Source: Kangiellaceae bacterium (GTDB lineage Bacteria > Pseudomonadota > Gammaproteobacteria > Enterobacterales > Kangiellaceae). Taken from it: a DNA stretch of 12,314 bases. A model generated the notes under the pieces. The model had not been told where the DNA came from, ran no database searches, and saw nothing but the letters and a program-made list of their open reading frames with translations. This document shows positions 1 through 5,511 of this stretch, in pieces. The position numbers and the translations under genes were made by a program. The number at the start of each line of letters is the position of its first letter. Position 1 is the first letter of the stretch. The stretch lies in contig JAUUYO010000085.1 in NCBI GenBank assembly GCA_030590405.1, forward strand, positions 1-12,314, in the 5' to 3' direction.

Positions 1-179
1 CGCACGCTGGGTTGGCAAACGCAAATATCATATTGGCGATAGCTACTGGCTTTTGCTCCAGCACTGGAGTGAGTGCCGGTACCACTATCTAGCAACATCG
101 CCCAATCCTGGCTGAGTAGCCCAGCCAAAGCCTGGTATTTTTTGTCGCTTGGAATATAGTTTAACTGTTCAAAATTCAT
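1..179 (-). CDS. pabB: Aminodeoxychorismate synthase component I, N-terminal part (partial)
   Basis: Leftward reading frame that starts at an ATG (complement of 177-179) and is open for 59 codons until the window edge, so only the N-terminus is present. PabB converts chorismate plus ammonia (from PabA) to aminodeoxychorismate on the folate route. The recognition rests on QDWAMLLDSG (about residues 24-33) followed by YRQYDICVCQP (about 47-57). This is the pattern seen at the start of PabB (in E. coli a PWAMLLHSG segment, then a YSRFDIVVAEP-like segment). The catalytic chorismate-binding domain lies outside the window. Between the two motifs there is a small Ser/Ala/Gly-rich insert. No clear Shine-Dalgarno sequence precedes the start. 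The gene is divergent from aroA with a 129 bp gap, a fitting neighbour because it consumes the product of the aro genes. A different member of the anthranilate synthase/PabB family cannot be excluded from the N-terminus alone. Confidence 0.68.
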   Translation of the reverse strand, partial: MNFEQLNYIPSDKKYQALAGLLSQDWAMLLDSGTGTHSSAGAKASSYRQYDICVCQPSV

Positions 180-225
180 GCTGATTGAAGAAAAGCGGAT
201 TTGGTGGACTATTCTAACCGATAGC

Positions 226-243
226 GGTAAAAGTTATTTTACT
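226..243. promoter_or_regulatory. TyrR-box-like operator upstream of aroA
   Basis: The sequence reads GGTAAA, six bases, TTTACT. The known TyrR box is TGTAAA-N6-TTTACA, so 10 of 12 defined positions match. The G (227) and C (242) that are essentially invariant in TyrR boxes are present at the right distance. It lies in the pabB-aroA gap and overlaps the predicted -35 of the aroA promoter, an arrangement typical of TyrR-repressed promoters. The match is a visual one to a short, AT-rich consensus, so a chance palindrome remains possible. Confidence 0.5.
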
Positions 244-266
244 TTTGATGATTAAAGCGGTCTAAT
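238..266 (+). promoter_or_regulatory. Predicted sigma-70 promoter of aroA-tyrA
   Basis: A -35 candidate TTTACT (238-243, 4 of 6 to TTGACA) and a -10 candidate TCTAAT (261-266, 5 of 6 to TATAAT) are separated by 17 bp. Transcription would begin near 273, leaving a leader of about 36 nt before the aroA ATG. The -35 coincides with the right arm of the TyrR-like box. No better promoter was found in the gap. No good leftward promoter for pabB could be assigned: a TAGAAT hexamer (complement of 211-216) lacks a matching -35. Confidence 0.45.
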
Positions 267-308
267 TTGCCGATAAAGTCACTAACCTGAAATTAAAGAA
301 ATAGTCTT

Positions 309-1643
309 ATGCTAGAAAAGAATAGCCCTAAGCTAGAAAAGAGTAGCCCTAAGCTAGAAAAGAGTAGCTCTGAGCTAGAAATTATTCCCAGTCATAAAAT
401 TGATGCCGTAGTACGTCTACCTGGAAGTAAATATATTGCTAACCGTTTGATCCCGTTATGCGCGATGGCAAGTACACCTTCAGTATTGAGAAATATTGTC
501 GATAATGACGATATCCAGGCCGCTATTGCTGGTTTAAAAGCGCTTGGTTATCAGCTGACGTTGGATGGAAATCAATTAGATATTCAACCCAGAAGTGAGC
601 CGCTGAATCAACCTGGTACGCTTAATACCGCACACAGTGGCACATTCTCGCGGTTTATCTCAGCAATTGCTGCACTGGAAAACGCTGCTGTCAGGATTGA
701 GTGTTCCGATAAAATGGCCACTCGGCCCATGCAAGAGTTATTTTCTGCGTTGTCTGAGCTTGGGGTGTCGGTTGACTCGGATAATCAAAAATTACCCGCA
801 ACTATTTGCGGTCCGGCAAAAAATAAATGTTGTAAATTAGATGCCGGGCGAAGTAGTCAGTTTTTGAGCGCATTATTGATGATAGGGCCTTTGTTAAAAC
901 AAGGCATTGAAATCCAGCTAATTGGTAATCAGGTCTCCAATAGTTATGTGGATATGACGCTTTTCTGGATGAACAAGTTGGCAGTAGAGGTGAAACGGGG
1001 CGAGCAACATTACGCTATCGACGGTGGGCAAATATATCGCGGTATTGAGGTGACCATTCCTGGTGATGCAGTTTCGGCTTCTTATTTTATGGGCTTGGTC
1101 GGAATTGCTGGTGGTCAGATCGAAATATTATCTTTTGACCATGATTCTTTGCAAGGCGAATCAAAGTTTTATCAGGTGCTTGAATTAATGGGCATGCAGT
1201 TTGAGAAAACGGATAAAGGCATCATGGTGTCGGGGAGTGGCGAGTTAAAAGCTATTGAAGTGGATATGGGAGAAATGCCGGATGTTGTGCAAACTTTGGC
1301 GGTGATGGCCTGTTTTGCCAAAGGAAAAACTCATATAAAAAATATTGCTCACTTGGCTTATAAGGAATCCAACCGGATCAAAGATACCGCGACCGAGCTT
1401 TTAAAAACCGGTATTAAGGTTGAATATGGCGAAGATTATCTAACGATTGAAGGTGGCACGCCTGGTCGTGCTGTGATCGAGACCTATGATGATCATCGCA
1501 TGGCGATGAGCATGGCGTTGCTGGGAGTCAGGACCAAAGGGATTGTTATCAAAGATCCTGAGGTAGTGAATAAGTCATTTCCTAACTATTGGAGGTTGAT
1601 GAGTGAGTGTGGCCTCGATTCCAATCAGCCAAACATCTCCTAA
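309..1643 (+). CDS. aroA: 3-phosphoshikimate 1-carboxyvinyltransferase (EPSP synthase)
   Basis: Cytoplasmic enzyme joining shikimate 3-phosphate and phosphoenolpyruvate to make EPSP, the sixth shikimate-pathway step. At 444 aa it is slightly longer than E. coli AroA (427 aa) because of an N-terminal repeat. Family landmarks are visible: PGSK (38-41) with R46, SGT..R (110-115), SSQF (182-185), Asp325 in the MPD segment, KES (352-354), DDHRMAM (394-400) and Lys422 in NKSFPNYW. The residues matching E. coli Lys22, Asp313, Lys340, Glu341, His385, Arg386 and Lys411 are kept. Oddities: the residue after the first substrate-binding Lys is Tyr42 where almost all EPSP synthases have Ser; the usual NAGTAMRP stretch reads HSGTFSRF; and the position matching E. 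coli Asn336 is His348. The Gly that governs glyphosate contact (E. coli Gly96) is retained as Gly111. The start has only a weak purine-rich AAAGAA upstream. The stop TAA overlaps an ATG (TAATG) leading towards tyrA. Confidence 0.93.
   Translation: MLEKNSPKLEKSSPKLEKSSSELEIIPSHKIDAVVRLPGSKYIANRLIPLCAMASTPSVLRNIVDNDDIQAAIAGLKALGYQLTLDGNQLDIQPRSEPLNQPGTLNTAHSGTFSRFISAIAALENAAVRIECSDKMATRPMQELFSALSELGVSVDSDNQKLPATICGPAKNKCCKLDAGRSSQFLSALLMIGPLLKQGIEIQLIGNQVSNSYVDMTLFWMNKLAVEVKRGEQHYAIDGGQIYRGIEVTIPGDAVSASYFMGLVGIAGGQIEILSFDHDSLQGESKFYQVLELMGMQFEKTDKGIMVSGSGELKAIEVDMGEMPDVVQTLAVMACFAKGKTHIKNIAHLAYKESNRIKDTATELLKTGIKVEYGEDYLTIEGGTPGRAVIETYDDHRMAMSMALLGVRTKGIVIKDPEVVNKSFPNYWRLMSECGLDSNQPNIS
312..374 (+). 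repeat. Three 21-bp tandem repeats at the 5' end of aroA
   Basis: Copies at 312-332, 333-353 and 354-374 differ by one to three bases and encode the heptads LEKNSPK, LEKSSPK and LEKSSSE. The next 21 bases (375-395) begin with the same CTAGAAA and encode LEIIPSH, which is where homology to ordinary EPSP synthases starts. The array therefore looks like in-frame duplication of the original first codons, adding about 21 charged, Ser-rich residues in front of the enzyme fold. Confidence 0.9.
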
Positions 1644-1672
1644 TGACTGATAAAAGTAATGACTGATAAAAA
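1641..1672 (+). repeat. 16-bp tandem duplication with two nested mini-ORFs between aroA and tyrA
   Basis: TAATGACTGATAAAAG (1641-1656) is followed by a copy differing only in its last base (1657-1672). Each copy carries an ATG (1643 and 1659) opening a seven-codon frame, MTDKSND and MTDKKND, ending at TGA 1664-1666 and TGA 1680-1682. Because the unit is 16 bp, the two mini-ORFs and tyrA (ATG at 1675) fall in three different frames. Each mini-ORF stops a few bases past the next ATG, and the first ATG overlaps the aroA stop. An eight-A run (1668-1675) abuts the tyrA start. Confidence 0.85.
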
Positions 1673-1674
1673 AA

Positions 1675-2826
1675 ATGATTGACGGAAAAAACAAAAGAAA
1701 TAACGCCAGCGAAGCGTTTGCACAAGTCAGAAATGATATCGATCAGGTCGATAGTGAACTTGTAGAGCTGATTGCCAGACGACAAGCGTTAACTGGCAAG
1801 GTCGGCACCCTCAAAGCCGAACTCAAACTGCCACTGTATGTGCCAAGTCGCGAGTCTGAATTAATTGAAAAAAAACGCCAACTGGCAGAGCAAAAAGGGA
1901 TTTCTCCAGATTTAGTCGAAGATGTTATCCGGCGGATCATGCGAGATTCTTATTTAAGCCAAAATAAAACTCGCTCACAAGTGACCCAAACTCAACAAAG
2001 AAAAGTGGTGGTTATAGGTGGTAAAGGGCAACTGGGCAGCTTGTTTGTTCAATTGTTCGGGCAATCGGGTTACTCGGTTGATATTATTGACAAAGATGAT
2101 TGGTTGCAAAGTGAGGATTTATTACAAAATGCCGCCATCGTGATGGTTGCGGTACCGATCCGGATCACCCGTCAGGTGATTGAGAAACTTTCCCAGCTAG
2201 ATGAACAATGTTTATTGGTTGATATTACCAGTATCAAAGAATCGCCATTAAATGCGATGTTAGCCATTCACAAAGGACCGGTGGTTGGTTTGCATCCAAT
2301 GTTTGGACCGGGGATTGGCCATTTAGCCAAACAAACTATCGTGGTTTGTCATGGCCGCGGAAAATCACAATACAACTGGTTTATTGAGCAATTGAAAAAC
2401 TGGGGCGCTAATTTATCTTTTGTTGATGCCAGACAGCACGATCATCTGATGTCGATTGTACAAGTGCTGCGTCATTTTTCGACCATTGCTTATGGTTATC
2501 ATCTTAAGCAAGAAAATATTGATTTAGATAAAGTGCTAGAATTAAGCTCTCCGATTTATCGATTGGAATTGATCATGGTCGGGCGGCTCTTTGCGCAGGA
2601 TGCGGAACTCTATAGCGATATTATTTTTTCGGATCAAAAAAACATTCCTATGGTGAAGCGCTTTTTACAACGAATGATGGATTTACTGGAAATGCTGGAA
2701 ACAGAAGATAAACAGAAATTTGCCGAGCTGTTTGCCGAAATATCAAACTGGTTTGGCGGCCATGCGGAAAAATTTTTGGCCGAAAGCAATCAGTTACTGG
2801 CTAAGGCCAGTGATGTTAAAAAATAA
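1675..2826 (+). CDS. tyrA: Bifunctional chorismate mutase/prephenate dehydrogenase
   Basis: Cytoplasmic bifunctional enzyme of tyrosine synthesis: it isomerises chorismate to prephenate, then oxidatively decarboxylates it to 4-hydroxyphenylpyruvate with NAD. Its 383 aa compare with 373 in E. coli. The N-terminal AroQ-type mutase domain (about residues 15-100) shows RNDIDQVDSELVELIARR and LPLYVPSRE. The dehydrogenase begins with the Rossmann motif GGKGQLG (115-121) and contains GLHPMFGP with the catalytic His at 207. Further on are the QVLRHF and SSPIYRLELIMVGRLFAQD segments that run almost residue for residue with enterobacterial TyrA. The fusion is characteristic of Gammaproteobacteria. It lies 31 bp after aroA, same strand, probably one transcript. 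No Shine-Dalgarno sequence precedes ATG 1675, and the nearest upstream in-frame stop is at 1660-1662, so initiation probably depends on ribosomes arriving from aroA through the mini-ORFs. Confidence 0.96.
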   Translation: MIDGKNKRNNASEAFAQVRNDIDQVDSELVELIARRQALTGKVGTLKAELKLPLYVPSRESELIEKKRQLAEQKGISPDLVEDVIRRIMRDSYLSQNKTRSQVTQTQQRKVVVIGGKGQLGSLFVQLFGQSGYSVDIIDKDDWLQSEDLLQNAAIVMVAVPIRITRQVIEKLSQLDEQCLLVDITSIKESPLNAMLAIHKGPVVGLHPMFGPGIGHLAKQTIVVCHGRGKSQYNWFIEQLKNWGANLSFVDARQHDHLMSIVQVLRHFSTIAYGYHLKQENIDLDKVLELSSPIYRLELIMVGRLFAQDAELYSDIIFSDQKNIPMVKRFLQRMMDLLEMLETEDKQKFAELFAEISNWFGGHAEKFLAESNQLLAKASDVKK

Positions 2827-2871
2827 CAAATGGCTTCGGACTCTATCTTCGAGATAAAGATGAAGTAGCAG

Positions 2872-2905
2872 GTTGGGTTAGGCGGCTTTTTCGCCGTAAT
2901 CCGGC
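2872..2905. repeat. Imperfect inverted repeat between tyrA and aroC
   Basis: Arm 2872-2884 pairs with 2892-2905 over 13 base pairs, with three G-T pairs and one bulged G (2896), closing a seven-base loop. The arms (GTTGGGTTAGGCG and CGCCGTAATCCGGC) resemble intergenic palindromic elements scattered in many proteobacterial genomes. Neither strand has a T-run after the stem, so an intrinsic terminator is unlikely. A smaller hairpin, TATCT-TCG-AGATA, lies about 24 bp upstream of it. It could stabilise the tyrA mRNA end or be a dispersed repeat. Confidence 0.6.
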
Positions 2906-2989
2906 ATAAATGTCAAACAGAAATGGTGTGTTACGAGCCAAAAAACGCTCTAATACATTTTACGAATCTAAAATATACAAGAGTAAACA

Positions 2990-4075
2990 ATGTCAGGCGA
3001 TAGCTTAGGAAAATTATTTAAAGTGACTAACTGGGGTGAATCTCACGGTCCAGCAGTTGGTTGTGTAGTGGAAGGCTGTCCGGCAAATATTGTTTTGTCA
3101 GAATCAGATATTCAGCCTTTTTTAGATCGTCGTAGACCTGGACAAAGTAATTTGGTGACTCAAAGAAATGAATCGGATCAAGTCGAAATTTTATCCGGTG
3201 TTTTCAATGGTGTAACAACCGGAACACCAATCAGTTTGTTGATTAAAAACCAAAATAAAAAATCAAAAGATTATGACGAGTTTGCAAAGCTTTATCGACC
3301 TAGCCATGCGGATTTTACCTATCAACAAAAATATAAAGTGAGGGACCCCGCCGGAGGCGGGCGTAGCTCTGCAAGAATGACGGCATCAAATGTTGCCGCT
3401 GGAGCGATTGCTTTAAAAATAATTTCGGATCTGGGGATTAAAATTTATTCCTGGGTTGATAGTGTTTCAGACATTAAGGCGGACATTGATATTACTGAAG
3501 TGACTTCTGAGCTAATCGAAAGTAATCCTGTACGTTGTCCTGATATAGTGGCGGCAAAAAATATGGAAGAAGCAATCTTAAAAGCGCGCAAAGACGGTGA
3601 TACATTAGGTGGCGTGGTTCGATGTGCTGTTTTTAATATGCCAACAGGTTTGGGAGAACCTTATTTTGATAAATTGGAAGCCGACCTTGCAAAGGCCATG
3701 TTGTCGATTAATGCCTGTAAAGGATTTGAATTCGGTTCTGGATTTGAAGGCACAAAAATGAAAGGCAGTGAACATAACGATATTTTTTATAAAGACCAAG
3801 ATAGCGGCAAAGTACTCACCAAAACGAATTATTCAGGCGGCATACAAGGCGGGATTTCTAACGGAATGGAGCTTGATTTTAGAGTCGCATTTAAACCGGT
3901 TGCGACCATCATGCAAAAGCAAAAAACTCTGACGGTGGATGGTGAGGAAATTGAATATCATGGCAGAGGGCGACACGATCCTTGCGTATTGCCCAGAGCG
4001 GTTCCGATTGTGGATGCGATGACGGCGCTGGTGTTGTGCGACCATTATTTACGCCAGAAGGCATATAGTTATTGA
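2990..4075 (+). CDS. aroC: Chorismate synthase
   Basis: FMN-dependent cytoplasmic enzyme that eliminates phosphate from EPSP to give chorismate, the step directly after AroA. It is 361 aa, the same length as E. coli AroC. Visible motifs: WGESHG with His19, DRRRPGQS (46-53), ILSGVFNGVTTGTPI (67-81), RPSHADFTYQQKY with His106, GGGRSSAR (122-129), NYSGGIQGGISNG and GRHDPCVLPRAVP near the C-terminus. The usual RSSARET...RVAAGA stretch here reads RSSARMT..NVAAGA, so a common Glu becomes Met (130) and a common Arg becomes Asn (134). Otherwise the core is intact. The start ATG has AAGAG six bases upstream. A 163 bp gap separates it from tyrA, so it may be co-transcribed or have its own promoter, which I could not assign. 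It converges on the permease gene with 39 bp between the two stop codons. Confidence 0.95.
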   Translation: MSGDSLGKLFKVTNWGESHGPAVGCVVEGCPANIVLSESDIQPFLDRRRPGQSNLVTQRNESDQVEILSGVFNGVTTGTPISLLIKNQNKKSKDYDEFAKLYRPSHADFTYQQKYKVRDPAGGGRSSARMTASNVAAGAIALKIISDLGIKIYSWVDSVSDIKADIDITEVTSELIESNPVRCPDIVAAKNMEEAILKARKDGDTLGGVVRCAVFNMPTGLGEPYFDKLEADLAKAMLSINACKGFEFGSGFEGTKMKGSEHNDIFYKDQDSGKVLTKTNYSGGIQGGISNGMELDFRVAFKPVATIMQKQKTLTVDGEEIEYHGRGRHDPCVLPRAVPIVDAMTALVLCDHYLRQKAYSY

Positions 4076-4114
4076 GGTGAGACTGGTCGGCTAGCAATAG
4101 TGTCATTTCTCCAT

Positions 4115-5335
4115 TTATGACCGCAAATGATAATTAAGTTTAGTTAATGTATACATAATTATCGATATCGGTATTAGCGTCAGATAAAATGCAGTTTGAC
4201 CATCAAATGTTGAAAATACAAGTCCTGTTATGAGCGAACCACTGGTTCCACCTAATGCCGAAAACACAACAATAAGGCCGGTCATCGATGCATGCTTATC
4301 TTTTGGAAGAGCGGATAATATAACTGAATTAATGATCGGATAAATCGGTGCCATAAATAGTCCTATTAACGGAAAAATCCATGCGGCAATCGGTAAACTA
4401 TACCAATCGGTATCGTTACTGATCTGAATATTTTCAGTCAAGGGTAAGATAACGACAATAAGTGCTGCCATCGCAACAAGACAAACCAGGAGAATAGGGT
4501 ACCAATCAAAGCGCTTAAGCAGGACGCCAGCAGAGAGTCTACCAAGAGCCAGACACGCTGCAAAAATGCTAGCCACCTGGATACTGATATGCAAAGGGAG
4601 CTTCAGCACTTCATTATTAAATGTCGGCAGCCAGGTGCCAATACCTTGCTCAATAACCACATATAGAAATGCTGAAATCACAAAAACATATACCATGGGT
4701 TTGTAAACCAGCTTAAGCATTTCAACGAACTCAGCGACAAGTGTTGAATGGGATGATTTAACTTTTGTCTGATTAAATGGCGTGAGTAGTAGCAGTAAAA
4801 TATTAGTCAGACATAACCCGGCTATTAGCCAATAAACATTCAACCATTCTAGCGACTGAGGATTATTTGAATCGACAAAATACCCGAATAACCAGTAGCC
4901 CGATAGCACTCCGATCATAAAAAAGCCTTCTAGATTATTAAGAAAAGAAGCGTGTTCTTCCGGGGTTTTAGTAACTAATCCAATCGTCGAATAAACGGAC
5001 ACTTTAACCATGGCAAAAGCAATCCCGACGCATAAAAATAATATTTTCATTGTGAGAAAAGAAGGAATTACAGGCATCAAACAACACATCAAGGTCACAA
5101 TGGATAATCCCGTTACCATCGCGTTTCGATAACCAAATTTCGGCAAATAAGAAGCGATTAAAAAGGATACGACAGCAATCGGTAAATCCTTAAATCCCTC
5201 CAACACACTTGCACCCGCTTTGCTAATATCATAAGTATTGATGACTTGCAAAATAACCGTTCCAACGCTGTTCAGTAGTATTGCAAATACAAAATAAGTC
5301 AGCACCAGTGAGAGTTTTATTCGTCCGTAACTCAA
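4115..5335 (-). CDS. MFS permease, probable sugar (alpha-glucoside) importer
   Basis: Inner-membrane transporter of 406 aa with about 12 hydrophobic helices. The first starts near residue 8, and a hydrophilic loop around residues 192-203 lies between the two halves, as in the major facilitator superfamily. The FEVIEQGIGTW-like segment here, VIEQGIGTWLPTF (about 227-239), and the overall length recall the sugar-proton symporters related to fucose/glucose permeases, but the substrate cannot be read from sequence. It starts at TTG (complement of 5333-5335) rather than ATG: AGAGGT stands seven bases upstream and no ATG lies in the right place. It is divergent from the GH65 gene and shares with it the palindromic operator at 5436-5455. 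It is therefore the likely inner-membrane uptake step for the sugar cleaved by that enzyme. It converges on aroC, with no hairpin terminator visible in the 39 bp between them. Confidence 0.85.
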   Translation of the reverse strand: MSYGRIKLSLVLTYFVFAILLNSVGTVILQVINTYDISKAGASVLEGFKDLPIAVVSFLIASYLPKFGYRNAMVTGLSIVTLMCCLMPVIPSFLTMKILFLCVGIAFAMVKVSVYSTIGLVTKTPEEHASFLNNLEGFFMIGVLSGYWLFGYFVDSNNPQSLEWLNVYWLIAGLCLTNILLLLLTPFNQTKVKSSHSTLVAEFVEMLKLVYKPMVYVFVISAFLYVVIEQGIGTWLPTFNNEVLKLPLHISIQVASIFAACLALGRLSAGVLLKRFDWYPILLVCLVAMAALIVVILPLTENIQISNDTDWYSLPIAAWIFPLIGLFMAPIYPIINSVILSALPKDKHASMTGLIVVFSALGGTSGSLITGLVFSTFDGQTAFYLTLIPISIIMYTLTKLNYHLRS

Positions 5336-5414
5336 TGTAATTACCTCTAATTCATGCAGGTCTTCGATTTGCTTGACCTGTTTTTATTATTATTGTTTTT
5401 TTTCAATGAATACC

Positions 5415-5443
5415 ATATTAACCTTAAAAAAAACATTTTGCAA
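5415..5443 (-). promoter_or_regulatory. Predicted promoter of the MFS permease gene
   Basis: On the minus strand TTGCAA (complement of 5438-5443) is followed after exactly 17 bp by TAATAT (complement of 5415-5420). The -35 is the left half-site of the palindromic operator. The leader would be about 70 nt. Each hexamer matches the consensus at 4 of 6 positions, so the call leans on spacing and operator position. Confidence 0.45.
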
Positions 5444-5455
5444 TCGATTGCAAAA
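5436..5455. promoter_or_regulatory. LacI-family operator (perfect 20-bp palindrome)
   Basis: TTTTGCAATCGATTGCAAAA is a perfect palindrome with the central CG typical of LacI-family operators. The same core recurs at 9706-9719 and 9726-9745, next to the lacI-type gene at 8549-9586, so that protein is the likely ligand. It sits between the divergent permease and GH65 genes and overlaps the -35 of both predicted promoters, fitting repression of both transcripts at once. Confidence 0.87.
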
Positions 5456-5465
5456 ACATTATACT
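5438..5465 (+). promoter_or_regulatory. Predicted promoter of the GH65-pgmB operon
   Basis: TTGCAA (5438-5443) and TATACT (5460-5465, 5 of 6 to consensus) are 16 bp apart; TTTGCA at 5437-5442 would give 17 bp. The -35 lies inside the operator and is the same six bases used by the leftward promoter, possible because TTGCAA is its own reverse complement. Transcription would start near 5472, about 40 nt before the GTG start of the GH65 gene. Confidence 0.55.
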
Positions 5466-5511
5466 AAACGGCAATTGGTTGTTGTTCAGATAAATAGAGA
5501 AGGTGATTTAA

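Noticed and set aside
309..1643. aroA as an inactivated copy because of Ser-to-Tyr and Asn-to-His changes
   Set aside because: The frame is intact and the residues matching E. coli Lys22, Asp313, Lys340, Glu341, His385, Arg386 and Lys411 are all present, so a divergent but working enzyme is likelier.
2872..2905. Inverted repeat as the tyrA terminator
   Set aside because: The stem is not followed by a T-run on either strand, so I list it as a repeat instead.
4076..4114. Bidirectional terminator between aroC and the permease gene
   Set aside because: The 39 bp hold only a trivial GACTGGTC palindrome, with no stem plus T-run in either direction.
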